From positions 186,001 through 250,000 of the forward strand of contig BLJB01000064.1 of the NCBI GenBank assembly GCA_013423325.1: DNA of 64,000 bases. The letters run 5' to 3'. Positions 21,148 through 31,088 of the stretch are shown piece by piece. Each line of letters begins with the position of its first letter. Within the stretch, counting starts at the first letter, position 1. Source of the DNA: Usnea hakonensis (lineage: Eukaryota; Ascomycota; Lecanoromycetes; Lecanorales; Parmeliaceae). Under the pieces are notes generated by a model that was not told the origin of the DNA, did no database searches, and saw only the letters and a program-made list of their open reading frames with translations. The position numbers and the translations under genes are program-made.

Positions 21148-22041
21148 ATGACAGGAAGCATTGTGATAGGAGTGCTCGCTTTGCAAGGGGCCTTTCACGA
21201 GCATTTCAAGCTTTTAACAAAAGCTTTGATAGAGGTCGACGTTGGCCAGGACGAAAAATGGGAATTTATAGAGGTTCGCACTGCTCCAGATCTAGAGAGA
21301 TGTGATGCTCTCATCATTCCTGGTGGAGAGAGTACTACGGTATCGCTAGTAGCAGCTCGCTCCAATCTTCTGGAGCCATTGCGAGCATTCGTCAAGTATG
21401 TTCCGGCTCATGAGAACCATTTTTTATTCAGAAAACCGCTGACTTCCGTTCACAGAGTACGTCGTAGACCGACCTGGGGCACCTGTGCCGGACTGATTCT
21501 GCTAGCCGAGTCGGCCAACCGCACGAAGAAGGGGGGCCAAGAGCTCATCGGCGGCTTGGACGTGAGAGTAAACCGTAATTACTTTGGAAGACAAACCGAG
21601 AGTTTTGAAGCTGAGCTGGCACTGCCATTCCTTGGGACCAAAGAGGGAACAGGAGATATCAAACCATTCAACGGCATCTTCATTAGAGCACCAGTGGTCG
21701 AGAAAGTGTTGCCGGTAATACAAGGAGAGCAGGCGATCGAAACAGCAGTCAATGAGACAGTCATTGCGCCATCCCTAATTCCTGAAGATACAACAAGCGA
21801 CCGATTTCTTCAGCCTGTTGAGGTCATGGCGACTTTACCGGGTCGAAGTAGAACACTAAGAGAGAACGCCGCTGCGGCAGGATTAGAAGAGGAATCTGGG
21901 GATATCATTGCTGTGAAACAGGGCAATGTCTTTGGAACGAGCTTCCATCCAGAGCTAACGGACGATGCAAGAATCCATGTATGGTGGCTGCAGCAGGTTC
22001 GAGACATGACGCGGAACCATGAAAAGACCAAGTCTTCCTGA
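21148..22041 (+). CDS. pdx2: Pyridoxal 5'-phosphate synthase, glutaminase subunit (Pdx2/Sno)
   Basis: The glutamine amidotransferase subunit that supplies ammonia to the Pdx1/Snz synthase for vitamin B6 synthesis, in the cytosol. Class I glutaminase features are clear: IGVLALQGAFHEH at the N-terminus, IPGGEST at about 57-63, nucleophile Cys93 (spliced numbering) in TWGTCAGL, RVNRNYFGRQTESF, FNGIFIRAP and the His-Glu pair in SFHPELT. A 60-base intron at 21396-21455 (donor GTATGT, acceptor CACAG) splits FVK and VRRRP. It is a multiple of three with no stop, so an unspliced message would add 20 residues just before the catalytic loop. Length is about 277 residues when spliced. The start at 21148 matches the family N-terminus. 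Confidence 0.93.
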   Translation: MTGSIVIGVLALQGAFHEHFKLLTKALIEVDVGQDEKWEFIEVRTAPDLERCDALIIPGGESTTVSLVAARSNLLEPLRAFVKYVPAHENHFLFRKPLTSVHRVRRRPTWGTCAGLILLAESANRTKKGGQELIGGLDVRVNRNYFGRQTESFEAELALPFLGTKEGTGDIKPFNGIFIRAPVVEKVLPVIQGEQAIETAVNETVIAPSLIPEDTTSDRFLQPVEVMATLPGRSRTLRENAAAAGLEEESGDIIAVKQGNVFGTSFHPELTDDARIHVWWLQQVRDMTRNHEKTKSS

Positions 22042-22228
22042 AAGCTTCAATACTCAATAAATTTCAATTGTTGGTGGGGTTGAAGTATGCTCCCAGCTTT
22101 CACACTAGGGTGAGCGCTCAGATGTGATAAGAATGGTCGAGATCCCTAATATAGTTATACAAGGTACCCTTGGTACCGCAACGAGAGTGACTCTGCTCCA
22201 GACGCCCGCTGAATCCCAGAACGTCACA

Positions 22229-23012
22229 CTACCTCCCTTTGCCGTACTGATCTTCCTCCCTTTCGCGCTCATCGGCAATTGCACGGCCGTAGCCGCCTCG
22301 CCCTGGATCATACTCATCGCGGTACTCGTCTCGGACCTGACCGCCAGACTTGCCTCGTCTAGAGCGAAATGGTCAGTCAAGAATGCACGGAAAGGTCATG
22401 CATGACCTGAGTAATGACCCACCCGTATTGCCGTCCCTCTTGGAATCCTGGATCCAAGTCTGTCCGTATGATCCGCTCATCTAATTTGGTACCTCCTATG
22501 TATTTCATACAGTCTAGTGCATCTTGGTGATTGTAATATTCCACGAAGCAGAAGCCGCAAGGGGTCTTATGAAATCGGTCAAGACCCATGACAAGTCTCT
22601 TAATCTCTCCACATCTACTAGATGTCAATAAAAGCTTCCAGCAGATATTCTCGTATATCTTACTTGGCAAACAATTCATGTATCTGCTCCTCCGTAGTAT
22701 AGAATGACCTACATGCATGAGCTAAGCTAGTTCCTCGCAGCAACAGGGTTAAGGTGCCTCTGCATACAGATTGCCCACGTAGAGCGTCGCGGCATCCTTC
22801 AAGGGGTCCTCAGGCTCTTCAGGTGTCCTTTGTCGGCCGACGTCGTCATCGTCCCGGTCACGACCAAACTTACGCTTCTTGTTCTGGCAGACAAGGATAT
22901 GAATTAGTTTTGCAAACGCGTCTGTGGAGGAGAATCATGTTCCTACCCTTCCTAAGTAGTAAGCACTGGGTTTGTCAAGCCTCAAGACAGTAGTCTGCGT
23001 CACTGCTGGCAT
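22229..23012 (-). CDS. CBC2: Nuclear cap-binding protein subunit 2 (CBP20)
   Basis: The small subunit of the nuclear cap-binding complex, which binds the m7G cap of new RNA polymerase II transcripts with CBP80. Spliced by eye into five exons. MPAVTQTTVLRLDKPSAYYL comes first, then a charged linker, then one RRM: LYVGNLSFYTTEEQI (RNP2), IHELFAKCGEIKRLVMGLDR, CGFCFVEYY (RNP1), IIRTDLDPGF and EGRQYGRGKSGGQVRDEYR. This is essentially the canonical CBP20 sequence, and the C-terminal Arg/Gly tail that folds over the cap is intact. Length is about 180 residues. Every junction falls in phase; one exon between two introns is only about 47 bases. The gene is divergent from Nup82 and converges on Pdx2. 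Confidence 0.92.
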
Positions 23013-23297
23013 TGTTACCGTACAGTTCAGACATGTGATTGTTTCAAAGCTGTCGCGGCGGAGAGCCACTTGAGAATTTGGAGCTAGAGCTGCAGAGCTA
23101 GCGAATTCGCGGCGCGGGTGTCATTGCGCGCCTTTTGTGTGCAGGGGTCTGGGGAACAAACACTCCGTACAGCATACTTTACCTTATCTTTCCAAATGAG
23201 CTACCTAAGAAAAAACGTGCTTCCTTTATTAAGAAGGCTCCACTGATCCTCTTGGGAAAGGCCATCTCTAATTTTACTCTCTACTCGCCTCCCAGCC
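23013..23297. promoter_or_regulatory. Bidirectional promoter, CBP20 / Nup82
   Basis: 285 bases between two divergent start codons of genes for nuclear RNA handling and nuclear pore function. It includes a GC-rich patch near 23100-23130. No specific factor site is claimed. Confidence 0.45.
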
Positions 23298-26119
23298 ATG
23301 CCAAAGGTCCTTGCCTATACGCCCGAATGGCTTTCTAGAAATAATCCAGGCTTTCAATTGTTCAATAACGCGCAAGCTCAGGCCCAAGCAAGACATGGAG
23401 GCTCCATACAGCTAGAAAACGGGAATGGTAGCAACCGCGATTATGAGGGGCCCAACAGGACCATTGCCCGGCGTGGAGCTGAAGTATTTACAGTAGTTGG
23501 AAAACACATTCGATGGGCAGACTTGAGCATGCTCAAAGAGAGTTTTGAAGAGCAAAAAGCTACACCTACAAAACCACCTAAATCTACAGGGCCAAGGACC
23601 AAGATACAAGTTGAGAAGGATGGTCCTGAAGACGGCAGCTACAAGGTATGTATACGTTTTGTGCAGAGGACGATGTAGCTCAACAGCCGTTTATACAGGT
23701 TCTGACAATCGCACTTGGCGAACCAATACGACAGCTATCGGTTTCTCCAAATGGCCAGCTTCTCGCCATAGCCACAGAACACACGGTACACATTGCTTTA
23801 TTACCAGATTCTTCCCACCTTGGTCAATTGCCCAATGGAGCGATCAAATTAAAGGCTTTCTCCATTGGACCTACAACACATGTACTATCTCAATCTCAAA
23901 TCGCGAGCATACTTTGGCATCCTTGTGGAGTAGCAGGGAATTGCCTCGTCACTGTTACAGTTGATGCTGTTGTGCGGCTTTGGGAGTTCAGTCGAGACAA
24001 TCGTTGGTCGACAGACAGTCCTACCTTGGCTGTAGACCTCAAGAAGCTTGTGACGGGAACTTCGGAAGAACAGGACTTTGCTCCGGGCAGAACAAGGAAT
24101 AGAGCATTTTCTTTGGACGCTGTGGGATTGGAAGTTGCTGCTGCTTGTTTTGGAGGCTGCGGGTCGAGTGACGAGTCCGCATGGTCCTCTACCACGTTAT
24201 GGTTCGCAATGAAAGGGGGCGACGTGTACGCCTTGTGTCCTCTACTTCCATCGAAATGGCAACCACCGTCCACTCTGATGCCATCCATTTCGACCACTGT
24301 TGTCGGAAAGAAGGCTTTGACCCAGGACGATAGTCAATCAAATCCAGAGGAGATCAGGCAGTATGACGACCAGTATGAATGGATACGCGAGATAGATAGC
24401 CAAGATCCAATGATTGTCGAAGGATATGATGAATACTCTCCAGACATCGAAGTCTACAGCCGCCCGAGCAATCCTGGCGCTATTCCAAGGCTGCAGGGAC
24501 CTTTCCAATTGTTTTCTGAAGACGTAGACGAAGACTTGGAGCTATCTGATATACACGTCATTGCAGGGAAAATTGACGCTGAAGCTCTCACAAGCGGCGA
24601 TGATTCAGACTCTGAGCTGGATTGGATGGAGGATGATGGTGTTTCAGCAGCTGTAATCTGCCTAACGACAAGGAGTGGTAGGGTCTATGTCTGTCTAGAT
24701 GTAGAGGGTGTGGAAGGAAAATGGCTTCCTCGCAGGAAACCGAAGCGGCTGCCCGAACCTTCAATGGATCCGTATCTGATTGTTCTTGAGGGACTAGAAA
24801 CACTGAACCCTACTGATCTACTTGACTTGGAATGGCCTACATTTACCAAAGACGTGCATTCACGGTATTCAATCTTTATTACGCACAGCAAAGGGATCTT
24901 CTTCTTCTCCCTCGGTTCATGGGTGCGGAGTCTCGAGCAAGAGCTGCAAAGCAACCAAAGCCTCGGAGCGCCTTTCCGCATGGACATAATTAAAAATGGA
25001 CCCGGAACACTGAGGGAAAGGATGCTGGCAATCAGCCATGAACAAGATCTCGTACCCGAACCATCTGTCGCCGCTTGTTTAGTGCTCGAAGATTCCGATT
25101 TGGGCTACTTTCTCCTCACCTCTGTCGATGGGGAACCAAGGGCAGCAATTTTGGAAAGCCCTCGGGCTGAATCAGTGGTGGTTTCCAATGCTCCGGAGGA
25201 AGAGGAGGAGGGCTTCAGGAGAGTGTCAGGTATGGATTCGCTGCCACTCAGAGGTCCAGCGAGAGAAATCTACCAGGCACCACAAATATTCTCCAGAGGC
25301 TCCTCTTTACCGGGGTTCTTGGACGAAAATGTCCTAAGCCGCCACAAACGGCTAGTGAAAGAACAGATCCGCATGTCGACTGCCACCCTGGGACTGATGA
25401 CAGCGGCACACAGAGTCATTAGCGGAGAAACCCACCTTTTAGGCGTCGCGGCTGCAGATCTATTCCGACGATGTGAAAGGCTTCAGGAGGAGCTGAGAGA
25501 CCAGATTAGCCGCGCCAGTGAAGTCGCCCATCGCACTGAGGTTATTGTCGGCGACGACGCTGATGAGTATGTGGGCAATACGACGGGCAAAGGCCTGGCC
25601 ACCCTGGATGAGCGGCTGAACAAGGTACGAGGGAAGCACCAAGAACTGGCCTCTCGCCACGATAAGCTTCGAGAAAAATTCAGCAAAGCTGGAGAAGAAG
25701 TGAGCGAGAAGGAACAACTCTGGTTTGCTGAGGTCAAGAAAGCGGCGACAACGGTGGGAATGGAAATGGAGGAGCAACCTCAGAAGCAAGACGGAGAGGA
25801 AGAAGGTCAAGAGTCAGAGCCAGAAACGTTACAGAGATATGAGGACGCAAAGGAGCTGGCCGCCGACCTGGTTGCCCGGGCTAGGGAGGCTGCTAAGCAA
25901 GGAAATGGCGAGGAGACGAACGGTGATGATGTATACGTGATACCATCTGAATTACGCAAAGAGCGAGTCATAAAGGTGATGAAGCTGTTGGAACGAGAGT
26001 ATGTTGCCTTGTCCTCCACAATCCCAATCCTTTCATTCTGACCCATGACCCTCAGATCCGCTCTCGTGGAAGCAGCGCAATCCCGACTCAACCGCCTAGC
26101 TCTATCTTCCACATCATGA
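23298..26119 (+). CDS. NUP82: Nucleoporin Nup82 (Nup88-type)
   Basis: A cytoplasmic-face nucleoporin that anchors the Nup159/Nsp1 mRNA-export platform. The N-terminus MPKVLAYTPEWLSRNNPGF is typical of fungal Nup82. A first intron (GTATGT to ATACAG, about 23646-23698) joins GSYK to VLTIALGEPIRQLSVSPNGQ, the first blade of the beta-propeller. Propeller features follow, such as IASILWHPCG and VTVDAVVRLWEFS. After about residue 600 the protein becomes a long coiled coil (LDERLNKVRGKHQELASRHD and following), as expected for assembly into the Nup82 complex. A last small intron (donor GTATGT near 26000, acceptor CTCAG near 26057) adds SALVEAAQSRL and a stop at 26117-26119. Without it the frame ends at 26041 in a non-conserved tail. 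Length is about 900 residues. Confidence 0.85.
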
Positions 26120-26338
26120 CAGCCATGTCCTAGCCTAGCTTGAACGTCTTGTAATTTATGTTTTTGGAGCGTCATAGCGAAGCGTAGGGTTTGGAAAAGC
26201 AAAGCGTCAATACCATCTCGCAATGAAACCATATCAAGAGATACCCTCATCTTTCCACTCCACCTTGAACCACAATCCAAAGGAATCAACATCTCCCCCT
26301 CGACCGTCAATAGTCACCCTCCCCCCTTCCCCTCACTT

Positions 26339-26613
26339 CCCGGGCCCAAAAAACAAGAGGCTTTATGACCCACTCCACCGCACCTCCCACCTCACCTCAC
26401 CTCCACCGCCGTGCATGAACCTCCACTTCCACCAACCTGGATTTAATATCCACTGCATATCCCTCCACTCCACCACGTATCTACCTGCACTCCACTCCAC
26501 TCCACCCCAGTACATGAACCCCCACTAACTAACTCTATACAACATCTACTCCACCGAACGCCCTGCCTCCCGGCCTTAAAAAAAAAGGAGGCTTGATAAC
26601 TCGCTCCACTCCA
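26339..26613. repeat. Degenerate direct repeat in CTCCACTCC-rich tract
   Basis: Two related blocks about 230 bases apart: one at 26339-26378 (GGGCCCAAAAAACAAGAGGC and onwards) and one at 26567-26613 (CGGCCTTAAAAAAAAAGGAG and onwards). Both run into CACTCCAC-type sequence. They look like old tandem copies or minisatellite drift. Confidence 0.4.
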
Positions 26614-27285
26614 CTATATATACATATCCATCCCCTCCACTCCCCTCCCCCTTCACTCACCCCCATACCTTACCTAGCCCAACCCCCCCTCCCAAACCTC
26701 AAATACACAACCCCCACCTAACCCAGCACACCCCACATATAAAGGTAGGTAAGTAGGTAGGTCCTCTCGCCAACCAGCCAACCAGTCACAATCACTCCTT
26801 CCCTTCCCGTGCTCCTTCCCGTGCTCCTTCCCCAACCCCTCCACCTCCTCCTCCACAAAGCATAAGTAAGAACACCTTCCCTAGGACTACGATCAGAGAT
26901 AAAGATGAAAAAGATGCAAAGCGTAAAAGGAAAGGGTACTCGTACCTAGGGTAGGGTCGGGTAGGGGAGGAGAGGTTACGCTCATAAAAGAGCTACGTAA
27001 AATTTATCAAGGATCCAGCTCCAAGCTCCAAGCTCAAAGACTCAAAAAAGGTCCTCCTCGAAAGCGGCTTGCCCACCTCCAAGCTCCAGTCCAATTCCAA
27101 GCTCCAGTCCAACTCCAAGTCCAAGTACACAATAGTGTACCTACCTATCATAGAGAAAAAGATTTGGTTAAGTATACACATACATCCATCCCCCTCCTCA
27201 ATCCTCTAGAATTCCCCCTCCATAGGGTTATACTCCATAGAACCCCCCTCCATAAAACATACCAAATAAAGTACCCTCAGTGATC

Positions 27286-27416
27286 TCCCCTCCCCCCTCC
27301 CCTCCCTTCCCCTCCCCCCACAACCCGCGCCGCGGAAAAATCCCGGTCCAAACCCCCCTCCTCCCCCCCACCCCCAAAACGGAAAAAGCGCCAATGCCAA
27401 GCCCCCCCCCCAAAAA
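27286..27416 (-). repeat. Cluster of long G runs on the minus strand (possible G-quadruplexes)
   Basis: The plus strand carries repeated C runs of 4-11 bases at 27286-27320 and 27351-27416, separated by short spacers. On the minus strand these are G runs with loops short enough for intramolecular G-quadruplexes. Nothing coding is supported here. Confidence 0.45.
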
Positions 27417-28262
27417 AGTAAGGTAAGGTACCTAAACGCCGATCGCTCGCCAGGCAGAAGGACTTCTTCTCCGGACGGAAACTCTCCGATAAATTACCTT
27501 ACTCTAAAGCACAGAACAAACCTCCGTCTGGATCCGGTTTAGAACGTTACAGGATAGGTAGGGAGGGAGGGAGAAGAAGACTCCCTTTTCGGGTATAAAG
27601 ATCCCCAAATGCTCCGTCTCGTTTCATGTCCTTTCGACCCATTCTCCGTAGCAAGAGCAACCCCACGACTTGAATGGATGGATTGATTGATCGACGAAGG
27701 TTGTGGGGGGGGGGGATGATAATCATCCTCCCACAGCCAAGTTTTTGTCCATCAAATCAATGCAAACATCATCCGAAGATCTACAATCGCGCTGCTACGT
27801 ATGAATGTGGGCGTGCGGAACAACCTACACGATTCAAAGCGCAAGAACAGCACCTTTCCCATTTCGTTTTCATCTGCAACTTCTCGAACAAAGAGTCCTC
27901 GGAGTCAAAGACGTATACGTACAACATTGAGCATGAAGAGCAGAAAACAAAGGCAGACCGAGCGCCTCCATGTGCGAACTACCCCCATGTGGATATCAGG
28001 ACACCGCGTCATTTCGTAATCCCAGTGTTTTCCCCTGCGCCGAACAAATGCCGCCAGTGTACTCGGGTAGAAACAATACCTCCCCTTCCCATCCAGCACG
28101 CTTTCACCGCCAGCACGCTATGCCAAAGTCAATAAGAGCACGTTAAGAAACTCCGTCATCAAATCCGGTGGTCGTCACAAACTCAATGCCCCTTCGTAGT
28201 TGCGCTGTCTTGGTGCCTGATCATCTCAAGGGATTTCGGCCAGGAATCAACCATCGAGGCCT

Positions 28263-29454
28263 TCAATCCGAGCTGCTGCTCGTATCGCCAGATCTTTCAC
28301 GAAGCTTCTTCTCCGTCTGAGCTTGCTGCACGAGTTCGGGAACACGGCGGCGCCTGGAGTTGATAAACCAGTTGCTTATCTGTTCACCACTGTCAGTTCC
28401 ATCGCGCCACACCCGCGCAAACGCACTTACCTGAGTCATTGCAAGACCGGTGCGCCTGCAAAGCATCTGCTTCTCCTCCTCCGTAGGGTATGGATGAGCT
28501 AGGTGGTCCTCAAACCACTGCTTTAGCATGTCGGTAACATCCCTGGGCAGGTTCCCTCGTCGCTTCTTTGGCACCTGAGAAGTCATGTCCTCTGATTCGA
28601 ACTGCATAGGTCTGTGATAGCCATTTTGGTACTGATGTCCGTTCTGGCCAGAATAATGCCCGTTATAACTTGTGGACACTTGATAGCCGTAAGCTGGAGC
28701 GTATGTAGGGTTAGAGGCACGATATTCACGGCCTTCCAATCGAGGAGAAGTGCAGTAGCTGTCTCCGCTATGCAAGTCGCCGTTACTGTAACCTCTTGCA
28801 CCGTTGTACGATGCCGAATGGCCGTCCAGGGTATTGTATCGGTTGTAATACGGCGGGGGAGGTGGAGGCAGACCGGACGACTCCCCCTGTCGACTCTGGA
28901 AGCTGGAATGAGGTGCTACACTGTGGTAGCTTTGTCGACTGTCAGGTCGATTCACGTATGGTGAAGGCGGAGCTGGTGAGCTTGACGCTGAATACCCAGT
29001 CTGGGGGGGGCCGGAATGCATTGCGAGCGGATAAGTTGCTGGCGCATCATAACTAGGTTGCCGGGAGGTTCCATTTTCTCCTTGGCGACTGGATTGACCC
29101 ATGACGGTTGTATCTGTCGAGGTTCGACTTCTGTTAGAGACGTGAGGTGGCGACAAATGAGCCGGAATGTCCACGGATCTGGAAGGACCTTGTGGTGTGT
29201 GTCTAAGTGGAGAACGAAGGTCAGACAGTGACCGGTCATCGCCCTGACGTGGAATGTTGGGCAAGATCTATCTTGTGTCAGTGCCGTGCATGCACTCCAG
29301 AAGGCGACGAGCCGTCATAACCTACGTCTTGAATAGATGGCAGTCTCTCAGAAATCTGTTGCCTATGTGAAGCCTGCATGGAGGGTCGGGGAGATAGTGA
29401 AAGTTCTCGGTGGAGAGTGCGAGACTCGTACGCTGGAGAACGCATGTAGGGCAT
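28263..29454 (-). CDS. TALE/KN homeobox transcription factor
   Basis: A sequence-specific nuclear transcription factor with a C-terminal atypical (three-residue-loop) homeodomain. Visible parts are KKRRGNLPRDVTDMLKQWF, HLAHPYPTEEEKQML, CRRTGLAMTQ and the recognition helix ISNWFINSRRRRVPEL, whose Trp, Phe, Asn and Arg are intact. The last residues are Ser/Asp-rich. The first 220 residues are Pro/Ser/Tyr-rich and disordered. An intron with donor GTAGGT (about 29276-29327) joins LPSIQD to ILPNIPRQG. A second intron at 28380-28430 lies exactly before the recognition helix; it is 51 bases, in frame and stop-free. I use the ATG at 29454; the frame further upstream opens only with a GTG. A GTAAGT donor near 29638 suggests a spliced 5' UTR. 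It resembles fungal developmental regulators such as PAH1-type proteins. Confidence 0.85.
28380..28430 (-). other. In-frame, stop-free intron before the homeodomain recognition helix
   Basis: Minus-strand donor GTAAGTGCG and acceptor GAACAG, 51 bases. Translated without splicing it would insert 17 residues between TGLAMTQ and ISNWF, keeping the frame but breaking the homeodomain. Confidence 0.7.
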
Positions 29455-30960
29455 AGCCTTGTATGCGATCCTGATACTATGAACTGTGTCTTGCCTTAGC
29501 TGGTGATAGCATTTTGATAATTGCGTGGAGGACAGAGAACGATCTTTGGGCCACACATGTTCTGCATCATGTGCAACAACGACATTGTTTCTGAGCACAA
29601 GGAAATAACAGCAAGAATGGACATGTGTCTAATACTTACGGAAAATAAGCAGGTGCCCGAGGTGTCAATCTCGGAAAGTCAACAGCCGATTGACGGCTTT
29701 ATAGAAAGGGTGACAAAGAAGATTTCCGAGGAACGATAATGAGCTCTGCTCGCTCTTGCTCGGAGGGGGATGATCTTCCAAATCTATATCTTCTTTTATT
29801 GGCACGGCAGTGGATGACTGAGGAGTGAAGCGGTCAATGTTTCTACTAAGTCTTAGTCGAGTCGAGTCGTTTAGCTATGCCCAAAAGGACTGTTTGCAAG
29901 GCTGTAACGTGGAGATCAGTCATATGTCTCCGAGAATTATGCAGATAAAACGTGCATAGATTATGGATATATTCGCTAGGGTGCAGGACCTGGTTGATGA
30001 CGAGGACGAGGTAAAAGTGACAGGAGGAAGCGAGGGAAGGAGAGGCAGAAAGTGAAGCGTAAAGGAAGGAAGGTGGGATCGGATGTCAGAAAGAGGGTAA
30101 GCAACTCACAGCAACGCAAGGACCACCTTTGAAAGTTAAAGCTGGTTTGACAGGCTAGAGGAGAATGAAAAGCAACGATTGGCGAAAAGAGCTTATGTGT
30201 TTTAGTGCTTTCTTTATTGGACAAGTGGGGTTATAAACAGGGTTATAATATAAAGATGGACGGAGAATGTTGTGTGGAGAAGTCAGCGCTGGGGCCAAGG
30301 GAAGTGACAATCTGTTTCAAGTTGCGTCAAAGTGTTAAAGGATTGGAATGGGATGGGTGACAAAGTATATTTGAGGTATATAACAGCGGTAGCGATCGGA
30401 ATATGAGAGGGAAAGGGTTTGACAAGCGTGAGAAGGAGATGAGTATGTGTCCGTCTACACTTAGTACCATTGGTTCCGTGGTGCCGAGGTTGGTACTGGT
30501 ATTGGTGCTGGTACTGGTGCTGGTGCTGGACACATAATCTGCTCTTCTTGCTCATTTTGTACAGGCACGGTGGAGGTGGAGAGTGAAAAGGGTAAAGGGC
30601 GAGAAGAGAGGCGGCTGCTAGTTGGAAAGAAACCGAGCTGCCGCGTGAATTGAGCGAGTAGAAGCTTATTGTAAGATAAAGTCTGATCGTCATCGACCGG
30701 AAGATGAAAGTATGAGTAGTCTGACAGTTGACACATGATATCCTTGTCTTCTGGAGTCTATGTTGGCATTTATCTAAAGTATTCCTGTTACGCCACCAGT
30801 ATATCTTACTTGGCCGGATGTTATCAACATGGTATTAATAATAATTCCAAAGACTAAAAGTATCTTACGTACTATAATTTTCCTAAGGTAGGGATTATTT
30901 GTTTGTGACTCTCCGGATCGATTAATTGAGATAGAGTAGTTTGGTATGGTAGTATCATAA

Positions 30961-31012
30961 TCATAATAATAAAACAATAAAATAATAAAATAATAATAAT
31001 AATAACAATAAT
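30961..31012. repeat. (AAT)n microsatellite
   Basis: About 50 bases of AAT/AATA/AAC units in the gene desert upstream of the homeobox gene. Confidence 0.8.
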
Positions 31013-31055
31013 AGAGTAAGTGTAAGTAGCTTACTGAGATGTGAAGTGATGAGGC

Positions 31056-31088
31056 TGTGAGTGTGAGTGTGAGTGTGAGTGTGAGTGA
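31056..31088. repeat. (GAGTGT)n microsatellite
   Basis: Consecutive GTGAGT units, about five copies, in the same gene desert. Confidence 0.8.

Larger units (their letters stand above)
26120..28262. other. Long non-coding, pyrimidine-rich intergenic region
   Basis: About 2.1 kb between the 3' ends of Nup82 and the homeobox gene. The plus strand is strongly C/T-rich: degenerate CTCCACTCC repeats at 26220-26660, small tandem copies of CTTCCCGTGC near 26805-26830, and repeated CAAGCTCCA-type units near 27015-27125. Long C tracts lie near 27286-27416, and there are several ACCTTACCTA-like motifs. Short ORFs here are low-complexity artefacts. No gene is supported. Confidence 0.6.

Noticed and set aside
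25807..26310. 167-codon minus-strand frame across the Nup82 3' end
   Set aside because: Overlaps conserved Nup82 coding sequence and has no family motif.
29455..29598. N-terminal extension of the homeobox protein to 29598
   Set aside because: The frame opens only with a GTG there; the first ATG is at 29454 and a likely 5' UTR intron lies just upstream.
30283..30693. Minus-strand frame with an HQHQYQHQYQYQ stretch
   Set aside because: Its distinctive part is translated from a TGGTRC-type microsatellite, so it is a repeat artefact rather than a Gln-rich protein.
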